From Rhodanobacter_A agri (GTDB taxonomy: Bacteria; Pseudomonadota; Gammaproteobacteria; Xanthomonadales; Rhodanobacteraceae): 64,000 nt of DNA. The position numbers and the translations under genes are program-made. Below, one piece after another: positions 53,421 to 60,618 of the stretch. Each line of letters starts with the position of its first letter. Position 1 is the stretch's first letter. The notes beneath the pieces were generated by a model. The model was not told where the DNA came from and did no database searches. It saw only the letters and a program-made list of their open reading frames with translations. The stretch spans positions 1 to 64,000 of the forward strand of contig NZ_JADIKL010000004.1 in NCBI RefSeq assembly GCF_044904705.1, read 5' to 3'.

Positions 53421-54404
53421 ATGAAAGCGAAAGAAGTGCAGGGCGCGATGGTGTTTCGCGCCGGCGCCTTCCGGCGCCGCATTGCCTGGGTGTTTGCGCT
53501 GCAGTTCGTCGCGGTGGCGATCGTCTGCGTCATGGGGGCTTACGACCAGGCGCCGCTGCCGGCGGTGATCGCGGTGATCGTGATCGTCACCGGGCTGGCG
53601 TGGCTGGCCACCAGCCGCGAATGGCGACCGGTGAGCGCGCTGGCGCGCCTGATCAGCGAGTGGCGCGACGGCCAGTCCGACCCGGCCGCGCTCGAACCCG
53701 AACGGCTGTCGCGGCGCACTGATGCCGACCTCGCCGTGCTGGCGCGCGGGCTGCATGGTTTCGCCGCGCGCATCGCCGACTACGGCCAGCGCGAGCGCAA
53801 CTTCACGCGCGATGCCAGCCACGAGCTGCGCACGCCGCTCACGGTGATCCGCATGTCGGTGGACATGTTGAACGACGAGGCCGGCCTCGGCGAATCCGGG
53901 CGGCGCTCGGTGCGGCGCATCCACCGCGCCACGCGCGAGCTGGAGGCGCTGGTCGAGGTGCTGCTGATCCTCGCGCGTGAATCCGATTCTGGCGGTACCG
54001 CCGAACAGTTCGTGGTGAACGACGTATTGCGGCGCGAACTGGAAACCGCGAACGACTTGATGGCCGGCACGTCGGTGGAGCTGCATCTAGAGGAACCGGC
54101 GCGCTTCGCGCTGCGCGGTTCGATGCGTGCTTTCTCGGTGCTGTGTTGGCAGCTGATCCGCGACGCCTGCCTGCATGCCGATGCGGGCAGGGTCGTGGTT
54201 ACCGTAATGCCCGACGCGATCACCGTGAGCCACGCAACAGACAACACCGCTGCGGCGCGCGATGGTAGCGAGCGGCTCAGTTTCGAGCTGGCGATTGCCC
54301 AGCGCATCAGCGACCGCTTCGCCTGGCCGCTGGAATTGCACACCACCGGTGGGCCGGGTGTGGCCCGCGTACGCTTCCCCGATACCTTGCCGCTGCGGGC
54401 CTGA
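53421..54404 (+). CDS. Sensor histidine kinase with degenerate ATPase domain and no sensor loop
   Basis: A 327-residue protein. Two membrane helices (about 21-40 and 46-64) are separated by only about six residues, so there is no periplasmic sensor. HAMP-like segment, then a good HisKA: RNFTRDASHELRTPLTVIRMS with H134. The ATPase part is abnormal: the N-box position reads LIRDACLHADAG (Asp for Asn), the DxGxG box is absent (VSHATDNTAAARDG), and the G2 box reads LSFELAIAQRI. It may act as phosphatase only, or get phosphate from elsewhere. Start ATG at 53421. Confidence 0.85.
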   Translation: MKAKEVQGAMVFRAGAFRRRIAWVFALQFVAVAIVCVMGAYDQAPLPAVIAVIVIVTGLAWLATSREWRPVSALARLISEWRDGQSDPAALEPERLSRRTDADLAVLARGLHGFAARIADYGQRERNFTRDASHELRTPLTVIRMSVDMLNDEAGLGESGRRSVRRIHRATRELEALVEVLLILARESDSGGTAEQFVVNDVLRRELETANDLMAGTSVELHLEEPARFALRGSMRAFSVLCWQLIRDACLHADAGRVVVTVMPDAITVSHATDNTAAARDGSERLSFELAIAQRISDRFAWPLELHTTGGPGVARVRFPDTLPLRA

Positions 54405-54416
54405 GGCGTACCGCGG

Positions 54417-54493
54417 GCAGGGGCGCACTCGGTGCGCGCATGCCCGCGTACTTGATCAAGGCAAAAGCATTCGCGCACAAGGTGCGCTGCTGC
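54417..54493. repeat. Degenerate REP pair between convergent genes
   Basis: GCAGGG-GCGCAC-TCG-GTGCGC-GCATG (54417-54442) and, inverted, CATTCGCGCACAAGGTGCGC (54468-54487) continuing TGCTGC. The plan matches the GTAG-footed REPs at 8.4 and 58.8 kb, but the foot reads GCAG. It fills the gap between the kinase and CoA-transferase genes. Confidence 0.55.
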
Positions 54494-54511
54494 GGGGTGC
54501 CGCGGCTGCGC

Positions 54512-55870
54512 TTACTGTTTCAGCGCAGAACTCACCGCGAACGCGCAGCCGGTCTTTGCCTTGACCTCATCCACCGTCACGCCGGGGTTGAGTTCGATCA
54601 GGGTGAGGCCCTTGCCCTTCTCGACCTCGAATACGCACAGCTCGGTGATGATCAAGTCCACGCATTCCTTGCCGGTGATCGGCAGCTCGCACTCGTCCTT
54701 GATCTTCGGTGCGCCGTCCTTGGAGGTGTGCTCCATCAGCACCACCACGCGGCGCACGCCGCTCACCAGGTCCATCGCGCCGCCCGGGCCTTTCACCATC
54801 TTGCCCGGGATCATCCAGTTGGCGAGGTCGCCGGTGGCCGAAACCTCCATGCCGCCCAGGATCGACAGGTCGATGTGGCCGCCGCGGATCATCGCGAACG
54901 AGTCCGCGCTGGAGAAGAAGCTGGAGCCGGGCAAGGTGGTGATGGTCTGCTTGCCGGCGTTGATCAGGTCGGGGTCGACCTGGTCCTCGGTGGGGAACGG
55001 GCCGATGCCGAGCAAGCCGTTCTCCGACTGCAGCACCACGTCCATGCCCGCGGGGATGTAGTTCGCCACCAGCGTCGGGATGCCGATGCCGAGGTTCACG
55101 TAGAAACCGTCGCGCAATTCCTTCGCGGCGCGCTGCGCCATCGCGGTGCGCGTGGGGTTTTCCTTGCCGGTGTTCGCACCGGCGAGAGTGCGGATCTCGA
55201 TGCGCTTCTCGTACTTTTCGCCATGGATGATGCGGTCGACGTAGATGCCTGGCACGTGGATGTTGTTCGGATCGAGGCTGCCCACCTCCACCAGCTCTTC
55301 CACCTCGGCTACGCAAACCTTGCCGCAGGTGGCGATCATCGGGTTGAAGTTGCGCGCGGTCTCGCGGAACACCAGATTGCCGAGGCGATCGCCCTTCCAT
55401 GCCTTGACGATGGAAACGTCGGCGTGGATGGCCTTCTCCAGCACGTATTCCTTGCCGTCGAAAACCTTGGTTTCCTTGCCCTCGGCCAGCTTGGTGCCGA
55501 ACGCGGTACGGGTATAGAAACCGGGGATGCCGGCGCCGCCGGCGCGCAGCTTCTCGGCCAGCGTGCCTTGCGGGGTGAGGTGCAGCTCCAGCTCGCCGGC
55601 CAGCACCTGGCGCTCGAATTCCTTGTTCTCGCCCACGTAGGAGGCGTACACGCGCTTCACCTGGTGGGTCTTCAGCAGCGGCCCCATGCCGAAATCGTCC
55701 ACGCCGGCGTTGTTGCCCACGATGGTCAGCCCCGTGGTCCCGGCCGCCAGCAAGGCGCCGATCAGGTTCTCGGGGATACCGCACAGGCCGAAACCGCCCG
55801 CCGCGATCGTCATGTTGTCGAACAGCAGGCCGTCGAGCGCCTTGGCCGCCGTTGCGTAGACCTTGTCCAT
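54512..55870 (-). CDS. Fused succinyl-CoA:3-ketoacid CoA-transferase (SCOT, A+B in one chain)
   Basis: Moves CoA from succinyl-CoA to acetoacetate. A 452-residue single chain: residues 1-~232 are the A subunit (MTIAAGGFGLCGIPENLIGAL, GAGIPGFYTRTAFGT, ARNFNPMIAT), a short hydrophilic linker (GANTGKENPTRT), and ~241-452 the B subunit (GFYVNLGIGIPTLVANYI, QSENGLLGIGPFP with catalytic E283, GGHIDLSILGGMEVS). Most bacteria encode A and B as separate genes, while animal SCOT is fused like this. No ketone-body or PHB gene is adjacent. Confidence 0.93.
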   Translation of the reverse strand: MDKVYATAAKALDGLLFDNMTIAAGGFGLCGIPENLIGALLAAGTTGLTIVGNNAGVDDFGMGPLLKTHQVKRVYASYVGENKEFERQVLAGELELHLTPQGTLAEKLRAGGAGIPGFYTRTAFGTKLAEGKETKVFDGKEYVLEKAIHADVSIVKAWKGDRLGNLVFRETARNFNPMIATCGKVCVAEVEELVEVGSLDPNNIHVPGIYVDRIIHGEKYEKRIEIRTLAGANTGKENPTRTAMAQRAAKELRDGFYVNLGIGIPTLVANYIPAGMDVVLQSENGLLGIGPFPTEDQVDPDLINAGKQTITTLPGSSFFSSADSFAMIRGGHIDLSILGGMEVSATGDLANWMIPGKMVKGPGGAMDLVSGVRRVVVLMEHTSKDGAPKIKDECELPITGKECVDLIITELCVFEVEKGKGLTLIELNPGVTVDEVKAKTGCAFAVSSALKQ

Positions 55871-55977
55871 TGCCGTGCCTTCATGCGGGGGGATCAGCTG
55901 CCAAGGATACGACGGATTGCCGCCGGCCCGTGTCGCACCAGGGGCGCAAGACTTTCCGCGACGGCGGAGGCGGCAGC

Positions 55978-56006
55978 TTGACGGCTATCATTTACGCGTG
56001 TAAACA
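55978..56006 (+). promoter_or_regulatory. Candidate blaI promoter
   Basis: TTGACG (55978-55983), 17-nt spacer, TAAACA (56001-56006). The first BlaI-like operator (55991-56004) lies in the spacer and runs into the -10, the arrangement expected for repression. Confidence 0.5.
55991..56004. promoter_or_regulatory. BlaI-type operator 1
   Basis: TTTACGCGTGTAAA: inverted repeat TTTAC/GTAAA around GCGT. It matches the TACA(N)nTGTA plan of BlaI/MecI operators. Centre 24 bp from operator 2. Confidence 0.7.
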
Positions 56007-56015
56007 TAACTCCAC

Positions 56016-56027
56016 TTACACGTGTAA
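56016..56027. promoter_or_regulatory. BlaI-type operator 2
   Basis: TTACACGTGTAA, a perfect 12-bp palindrome (CTTACACGTGTAAAC in context), 11 nt before the blaI start. With operator 1 it forms a tandem pair about two helical turns apart. Confidence 0.75.
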
Positions 56028-56038
56028 ACGGTGGCGTC

Positions 56039-56410
56039 ATGGCAATCAGCGAAGCCGAAGCGGTGGTGATGGAAGTGCTGTGGCGCGCGGCGCCGCGCAG
56101 CGCCGAGGAAATTCTCGCCGAGGTAGGACCGGCGCAGGACTGGCAGGAGGGTACGGTGAAGTCCTTGCTGAACCGCCTGCTGAAGAAGAAGGCGGTGAGG
56201 GCCGAGCGCGACGGACGCCGCTACCTCTACACGCCGCTGCTGAGCCGCGAGAAGTACGTCTCGCAGGAGAGCAAGGGGTTGCTGGACCGCCTGTTCGACG
56301 GCCGCGTGGCGCCGCTGGTGGCGCACTTCTCCGAGCAGCGCAAGCTCACCAGGAAGGATGTCGCCGAACTGCGCAAACTGCTGAAGGAGCTCGACGATGA
56401 ACAGCCTTGA
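56039..56410 (+). CDS. blaI: BlaI/MecI-family repressor
   Basis: A 123-residue winged-helix repressor: MAISEAEAVVMEVLWRAAPRSAEEI, then the recognition part QEGTVKSLLNRLLKKKAVRAERDGRRYLYTPLLSREKY and a helical C-terminal dimerisation part. Homologues repress beta-lactamase or other genes and are cut when a BlaR1-type sensor is triggered. Two palindromes lie directly upstream, so it should control itself. It overlaps the M56 gene by 14 nt. Confidence 0.92.
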   Translation: MAISEAEAVVMEVLWRAAPRSAEEILAEVGPAQDWQEGTVKSLLNRLLKKKAVRAERDGRRYLYTPLLSREKYVSQESKGLLDRLFDGRVAPLVAHFSEQRKLTRKDVAELRKLLKELDDEQP

Positions 56411-57692
56411 ATCGCTGGCGGCGGGGTGGGCGGCACGTGGTTGGCTGCTGCTTTTGGCGTTCACTGTGGCAGTGCTGGTGGTCGCTGCGTTGCGCAAGTC
56501 GTGCCGCCATTGGTTCGGGGCGGAGCGTGCCTTTCAATTGTGGCTGCTGCCGCCGCTGGCGCTGCTGGCCAGCCAGCTGCCGCATGCCGTCGCGTCGTCG
56601 AAGCCGCTGCCGCCGCTGGTGTACACGATCACCTTGGCGGTCGGCGCCGCGGCGCCGCATGCGGACCTTCCCGGCAGTTTCGATTGGCGTGCCGGCGCGC
56701 TGCTGCTGTGGCTGGCCGGCTGCATTGTCGTGCTCGCGCTTGCAGCCCTGGTGCAACAGCGCTACCGACGCCGGTTGCGTGGAGCCACGCCGATGAGCGG
56801 CATAGCGTCGGGACGGCCGGTACTGCGCGCCGCCAGCGTCGATACCGGCCCGGCCCTGGTCGGCGCATGGCGCAGCCGCATCGTGCTGCCTGCCGATTTC
56901 CGCGAGCGCTACAACGACACCGAACAAACATTGATTCTTGCCCACGAGGCCGCGCATGCGCGGCGTGGCGACGGCTGGTGGTGCCTGTCCGCGCAGATGC
57001 TCGCAGCGCTGTTCTGGTGCCATCCGCTGGCCTGGTGGGCGCTCGCGGCGCTGCGCCACGACCAGGAGTTGGCCTGCGACGCCGCGGTGTTGCGCGAACA
57101 CGGCGCGCAACGGCGCAGCTACGCGAATGCGATGTTGAAAACCCAGTCGGCCGCGCTTGCGTTGCCGGTTGGCTGCACGTGGTCCCCTCGTCATCCACTT
57201 ACGGAGCGTATTGCCATGTTGAACCAGAAGCCCATTCCCGCCCTGCGTCGTCGTGCAGGCAGCGTTGCCTTGATGGTGGTCCTTGGTGCGGTGGCGGGAG
57301 CAGCCTACGCGGCGACGGTGCCGCCGGCAACGAAAGGGAGCCCGATGGTGACGCCGGATCGCTACTCCCTGGAATTGACCGTGTCGTTCGACGACAACCC
57401 CGTCCAGCATCTCAAGAAAATGTGCCTGAAGCCGGGTGAGTACACGCATATCAATGGGGTCAGTACCGGTGTGCCGCCATGGAGCGGGCGCGTTGCGCTC
57501 GTCCCGGCTGCAAAGGGGCAAATCGAAGTGCGCACCTACTTGAGCGGCGGCAGCCTGGACAAGGCGGTGGCCCCGATCGTGCGCACTATGCCGGGACAGG
57601 AAGCCAGGATCGAAACAGGTCGGCGCGCAGAGGGCGGGAAGGGGGGCTTCACTGGCATCAAACTCGCCATGACACCCAACATCGGCTGCTGA
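56397..57692 (+). CDS. M56 family (BlaR1-like) membrane metallopeptidase with atypical C-terminus
   Basis: A 431-residue protein. Membrane helices near residues 15-35, 50-62, 95-117 and 290-305. The cytoplasmic protease site is LILAHEAAHARRGDGWW (HExxH, H183) with the third ligand in HDQELACDAAVLR. After the last helix there is a ~125-residue extracytoplasmic domain (SLELTVSFDDNPVQHLKKMCLKPG...). It is not the penicillin-binding sensor of BlaR1. The inducing signal is thus unlikely to be a beta-lactam bound as in BlaR1. No beta-lactamase gene is near. Confidence 0.85.
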   Translation: MNSLESLAAGWAARGWLLLLAFTVAVLVVAALRKSCRHWFGAERAFQLWLLPPLALLASQLPHAVASSKPLPPLVYTITLAVGAAAPHADLPGSFDWRAGALLLWLAGCIVVLALAALVQQRYRRRLRGATPMSGIASGRPVLRAASVDTGPALVGAWRSRIVLPADFRERYNDTEQTLILAHEAAHARRGDGWWCLSAQMLAALFWCHPLAWWALAALRHDQELACDAAVLREHGAQRRSYANAMLKTQSAALALPVGCTWSPRHPLTERIAMLNQKPIPALRRRAGSVALMVVLGAVAGAAYAATVPPATKGSPMVTPDRYSLELTVSFDDNPVQHLKKMCLKPGEYTHINGVSTGVPPWSGRVALVPAAKGQIEVRTYLSGGSLDKAVAPIVRTMPGQEARIETGRRAEGGKGGFTGIKLAMTPNIGC

Positions 57693-57725
57693 GCTTCGTC
57701 ACGCAGGGGCGGCAGGCAGGCTCGC

Positions 57726-57731
57726 TATACT
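57726..57731 (+). promoter_or_regulatory. Candidate -10 box for the isoaspartyl peptidase gene
   Basis: TATACT, five of six matches to TATAAT, 31 nt before the GTG start. No convincing -35 element is found at 16-18 nt, so this is tentative. Confidence 0.3.
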
Positions 57732-57762
57732 TTCCCCCATTGATCCTCAGGGAAAGAGCCCC

Positions 57763-58824
57763 GTGAAGCCGCGCCGCCTGTTGCCTGCCCTTGCCGCTCT
57801 CGGAGTCGCCGCGATGAGCCACGCCGCCGTGCCACCCGTACTGGTGATCCACGGCGGCGCCGGGGTGATCAAGCGCGAGCTCACGCCGGCAAAGGAGAAG
57901 GCGATACGCGCGGCAATGACCAAGGCACTGCAAAGCGGCTATGCCGAACTGAAGGCCGGCAAGAGCTCAGTGGACGCGGTAAGCGCGGCGATCGTGGTGC
58001 TGGAGGACGATCCGAACTTCAACGCCGGCAAGGGCGCGGTGTTCACTCACGACGGAAAGAACGAGCTGGACGCGGCGATCATGGACGGTGACAGCCGCCG
58101 CGCCGGTGCGGTGGCGGGCCTGGAGCGGATCAGGAATCCCATCCTGCTGGCGCGCGCGGTGATGGAAAAGACGTCTTACGTGATGCTCTCCGGCCAGGGC
58201 GCCGAGGCGTTCGCGCGGGGCATCGGCATGCCGCTGGTCGATCCCTCGTACTTCCGCACCGAAGAACGCTGGCAACAGCTGCAGAAGGCGCTCAAGGAAG
58301 ACGGTGCCGGCAAGCCGCACGAGGACGAGGAAACGGCAAAGCATTTCGGTACCGTGGGTGCGGTGGCGCTGGATGCGCAGGGGCATCTCGCCGCCGGCAC
58401 CTCCACCGGCGGCATGACCGACAAGCGCTGGGGGCGTATCGGCGACTCGCCGATCATCGGCGCGGGCACCTATGCCAACAGCGATTGCGCGGTGTCCGGC
58501 ACCGGCTGGGGCGAGTACTACATCCGCACCGTGGCGGCGCATGCGATCTGCATGCAGGTGAGCCAGATGCGCGTGCCGATCAAGCGCGCCGCGGCGGTGG
58601 TGATCAACCAGGAGATTCCCGCGCTGGGCGGCAACGGCGGCGCGATCGGGCTGGACGTGCACGGCAACATCGCGATCCCGTTCAATACCGACGGCATGTA
58701 TCGGGGCTGGATCGACGCCAGCGGTGTGCCGCACGTGGCGATCTACGGCGATGAGGACGATGGCAGCTCCGCGCCGCCCGCACCGGCCGACAGCAGCGCA
58801 GACGGGTCCGACGACGAGCCGTAG
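57763..58824 (+). CDS. iaaA: Isoaspartyl peptidase / L-asparaginase, exported
   Basis: A 353-residue Ntn-hydrolase of the plant-type asparaginase family. Signal peptide MKPRRLLPALAALGVAAMSHA, then VLVIHGGAGVI, FNAGKGAVFTHDG and MDGDSRRAGAVAGL. Self-cleavage would occur before the nucleophile T197 (HFGTVGAVALDAQG), leaving alpha and beta chains; GTSTGGMTDKRWGRIGDSPIIGAGTYA forms the substrate site. GTG start with AGGGAAAGAG upstream. The acidic Pro/Ser tail is unusual. Its TAG stop is part of a REP arm. Confidence 0.94.
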   Translation: MKPRRLLPALAALGVAAMSHAAVPPVLVIHGGAGVIKRELTPAKEKAIRAAMTKALQSGYAELKAGKSSVDAVSAAIVVLEDDPNFNAGKGAVFTHDGKNELDAAIMDGDSRRAGAVAGLERIRNPILLARAVMEKTSYVMLSGQGAEAFARGIGMPLVDPSYFRTEERWQQLQKALKEDGAGKPHEDEETAKHFGTVGAVALDAQGHLAAGTSTGGMTDKRWGRIGDSPIIGAGTYANSDCAVSGTGWGEYYIRTVAAHAICMQVSQMRVPIKRAAAVVINQEIPALGGNGGAIGLDVHGNIAIPFNTDGMYRGWIDASGVPHVAIYGDEDDGSSAPPAPADSSADGSDDEP

Positions 58825-58899
58825 GAGCGCACTCTGTGCGCGAATCGCCGTCGGTCCAGGCTCCGCGAGGCGCTTTCGCGCACAGGGCGCGCTCTACGG
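58821..58899. repeat. GTAG-footed REP pair (inverted) holding two stop codons
   Basis: Right-facing unit 58821-58844: GTAGGA, GCGCAC-TCT-GTGCGC, GAA. The left-facing unit 58875-58898 reads, on the minus strand, GTAGAGCGCGCCCTGTGCGC then GAA. The TAG at 58822-58824 ends the isoaspartyl peptidase; the TAG at 58896-58894 (minus) ends the TlpA-like protein. Stem-forming, it may also act as terminator. Confidence 0.85.
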
Positions 58900-59358
58900 C
58901 AGCTTGCGCAGTTGCGCCTCGGCAAGCGCGCCACTGATACCTTGCCGGCTGCCGTCGGCATGGATGATTTCGGTGCGCGGCGTCTCGCCGCCCCAGTCCT
59001 GGTCGATCAGGAAATCGAGGTGCTCGGGCGAGGCCTCGGCATAGGCGTGGGCGGGGTAGCCGTCCATCCGCATGGCTTTGAGCCGCGCCGCGATCTGCAC
59101 CTGCTGCGCGATGCTGTCGGTGGCAATAGTGACCAGTTCGACGTCGCGCGGATGCGCCTGCTGCAGTTTCGCCAGCACCTGCATGTTTGCTTCGCAGTAG
59201 GCGCAGTCGAGCGCCCACACGGCGAGGATGCGCACGCCATGGGCAGGCGGCTTGAGCAGGGCAGGAATTTCGTTCGCGGACAGCGGTGCGAGCGTGCCGG
59301 CATGGGCGCAGGCCGGCAGCGCCAGTGCGACCAGGGCGGCGAAAGCAAGGAGGCGCAT
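58894..59358 (-). CDS. Periplasmic TlpA/AhpC-TSA-like thioredoxin-fold protein
   Basis: A 154-residue exported protein: signal MRLLAFAALVALALPACAHA, then RILAVWALDCAYCEANMQVLAKLQQAHP with a CxxC active site (C-A-Y-C), ELVTIATDSIAQQV, and GGETPRTEIIHADGSRQGISGAL with the cis-Pro loop (TPRTEIIH). TlpA-like proteins reduce disulfides in the periplasm, for example in copper-protein and cytochrome maturation. Start overlaps the upstream gene's stop by one base (TGATG). Signal cleavage versus lipidation at C17 is open. Confidence 0.85.
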   Translation of the reverse strand: MRLLAFAALVALALPACAHAGTLAPLSANEIPALLKPPAHGVRILAVWALDCAYCEANMQVLAKLQQAHPRDVELVTIATDSIAQQVQIAARLKAMRMDGYPAHAYAEASPEHLDFLIDQDWGGETPRTEIIHADGSRQGISGALAEAQLRKLP

Positions 59359-60527
59359 CACGGTGCCTCGACGGGGGTCAGGCGGAAACCGTCGGCGGTG
59401 TTCCACGCGACGTAGACGCGATCCTGCCATGTCAGCAGTTGCGGCGAGCCCACGGCGGCGCTGGAGCGGGCGATCGCATGCGGCTCGCCGAAGTGCAGGC
59501 CGCCATCGGTGGAAACGCGCAGCGTCAACGTGTAGCCGTTCGCGTCGACCCGGTTCCAGACCAGCCACACGGTCTTGCCGTACGCGGCCACGTCGGCGTG
59601 GCTGGCGCCAGCGCCAGCGAGTTTCAGCGGTTGCCGCGGCGGGTGGCCGGGGTCGAGTTGGCCGTACCAGATCGCGGGGCCGTGGCTGGCTTCGTACCAC
59701 ACCGCATGGCGCGCGCCGTCCGCGCCGATCGCGAGGCCGGGACCGTGCTCCGGGCAGGCGGCGATCCGCCAGCCGCTGAAGGTGGCGCGTTCGGCATGCA
59801 CGGGCTGGCCGTCGGTGGGCAGCAAGGCGTAGGCGTGGTCGCGGATGTTGTCGCCGTAGACGCCGCGGAAGAACGCCGCGACGTCGCCGCCCGGCGAACG
59901 CGCCAGCGTGATGCGGCAGCACTCGCAGGAGTTGTCCATCACTTTGCGCTCGGCCACGAAGGTTTTGCCCGCGTCATCCGACCAGCTGTAGTACACCGCG
60001 GCGCCGAGGTAGGGCTGGCCGTTGGCCTTCGCCGCCTCCACGCCGCGCTTGTCGATCCAGGCGATCACCACGCGGCCCCGGCCGTCCACCGCCAACGCAT
60101 CGAAGCGGTGGGTGATCTCGGCTCGGTCGTGGTGCACGGTGATCGGCGTGGCGAAGTGCGCGCCGCCGTCCAGCGAGCGGGCGAAGCGCACGAAGCCGGT
60201 CCAGGGCTTCGCGCGTGGCTGCGACCAGCTCACGTACAACTCGCTCTTCGGCCCGAATGCGATCTTCGGCCGGTTCTCGCCCGAATCGTAGATGGGTTCG
60301 GCGACGGCGTTGACGTCGACCGGCGTGCTCAAGGTCTTGCCGAGGTCGTCGGAGTGGCGCAGCCGCACGTGGCCATCCGCCGCGTCCACCACCCACAGGC
60401 GGCCGTGCGCGTCGAAGGCGGCGCTGGCGCCCAGCGCAGGCCCATGGGACATCTTCATGCCGGCCATGTCGTGGGCGACTGCGGTGGACGACAGCAGGCA
60501 GAGCAGGACGAGGATCAGTTTGCGCAT
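59358..60527 (-). CDS. Secreted BNR-repeat (sialidase-like) protein with His/Met N-terminus and CxCC motif
   Basis: A 389-residue exported protein. Signal MRKLILVLLCLLSSTAVA, predicted cut giving mature HDMAGMKMSHG. Asp-box (BNR) repeats: HSDDLGKTL, RSLDGGAHF, WSDDAGKTF, VSTDGGLHF, so a beta-propeller. A DNSCECCRIT loop (CxCC) sits between blades, and another Cys in IAACPEHGPG. Catalytic residues of true sialidases (Arg triad, Tyr-Glu) are not evident, so enzyme activity is doubtful. The mature N-terminal His with Met/His neighbours looks like a copper site. Follows the TonB receptor gene by 91 nt. Confidence 0.82.
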   Translation of the reverse strand: MRKLILVLLCLLSSTAVAHDMAGMKMSHGPALGASAAFDAHGRLWVVDAADGHVRLRHSDDLGKTLSTPVDVNAVAEPIYDSGENRPKIAFGPKSELYVSWSQPRAKPWTGFVRFARSLDGGAHFATPITVHHDRAEITHRFDALAVDGRGRVVIAWIDKRGVEAAKANGQPYLGAAVYYSWSDDAGKTFVAERKVMDNSCECCRITLARSPGGDVAAFFRGVYGDNIRDHAYALLPTDGQPVHAERATFSGWRIAACPEHGPGLAIGADGARHAVWYEASHGPAIWYGQLDPGHPPRQPLKLAGAGASHADVAAYGKTVWLVWNRVDANGYTLTLRVSTDGGLHFGEPHAIARSSAAVGSPQLLTWQDRVYVAWNTADGFRLTPVEAP

Positions 60528-60580
60528 GGAGTGTCTTGGGTGGGAGGGGAAGGTTGCGGTGTGTGGCTTGCCCTTTCCCC

Positions 60581-60603
60581 GGCCCTCTCCGCAAGCGGGA
60601 GAG
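60581..60603. terminator. Hairpin between TonB receptor and BNR genes
   Basis: CCTCTCC-GCAAGC-GGGAGAGG with one bulge, 15 nt after the receptor stop. It resembles the repeat at 14495-14517. It might lower, rather than stop, read-through to the BNR and TlpA genes. Confidence 0.4.
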
Positions 60604-60618
60604 GAAGAAAATCGTGGG

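Noticed and set aside
56397..57692. Beta-lactam resistance locus (blaI-blaR1)
   Set aside because: No beta-lactamase gene near and no penicillin sensor domain on the M56 protein; only the regulatory pair is shared.
59358..60527. Functional sialidase/neuraminidase
   Set aside because: BNR repeats are present but the catalytic Arg triad, Tyr and Glu are not evident; no sialic-acid genes nearby.
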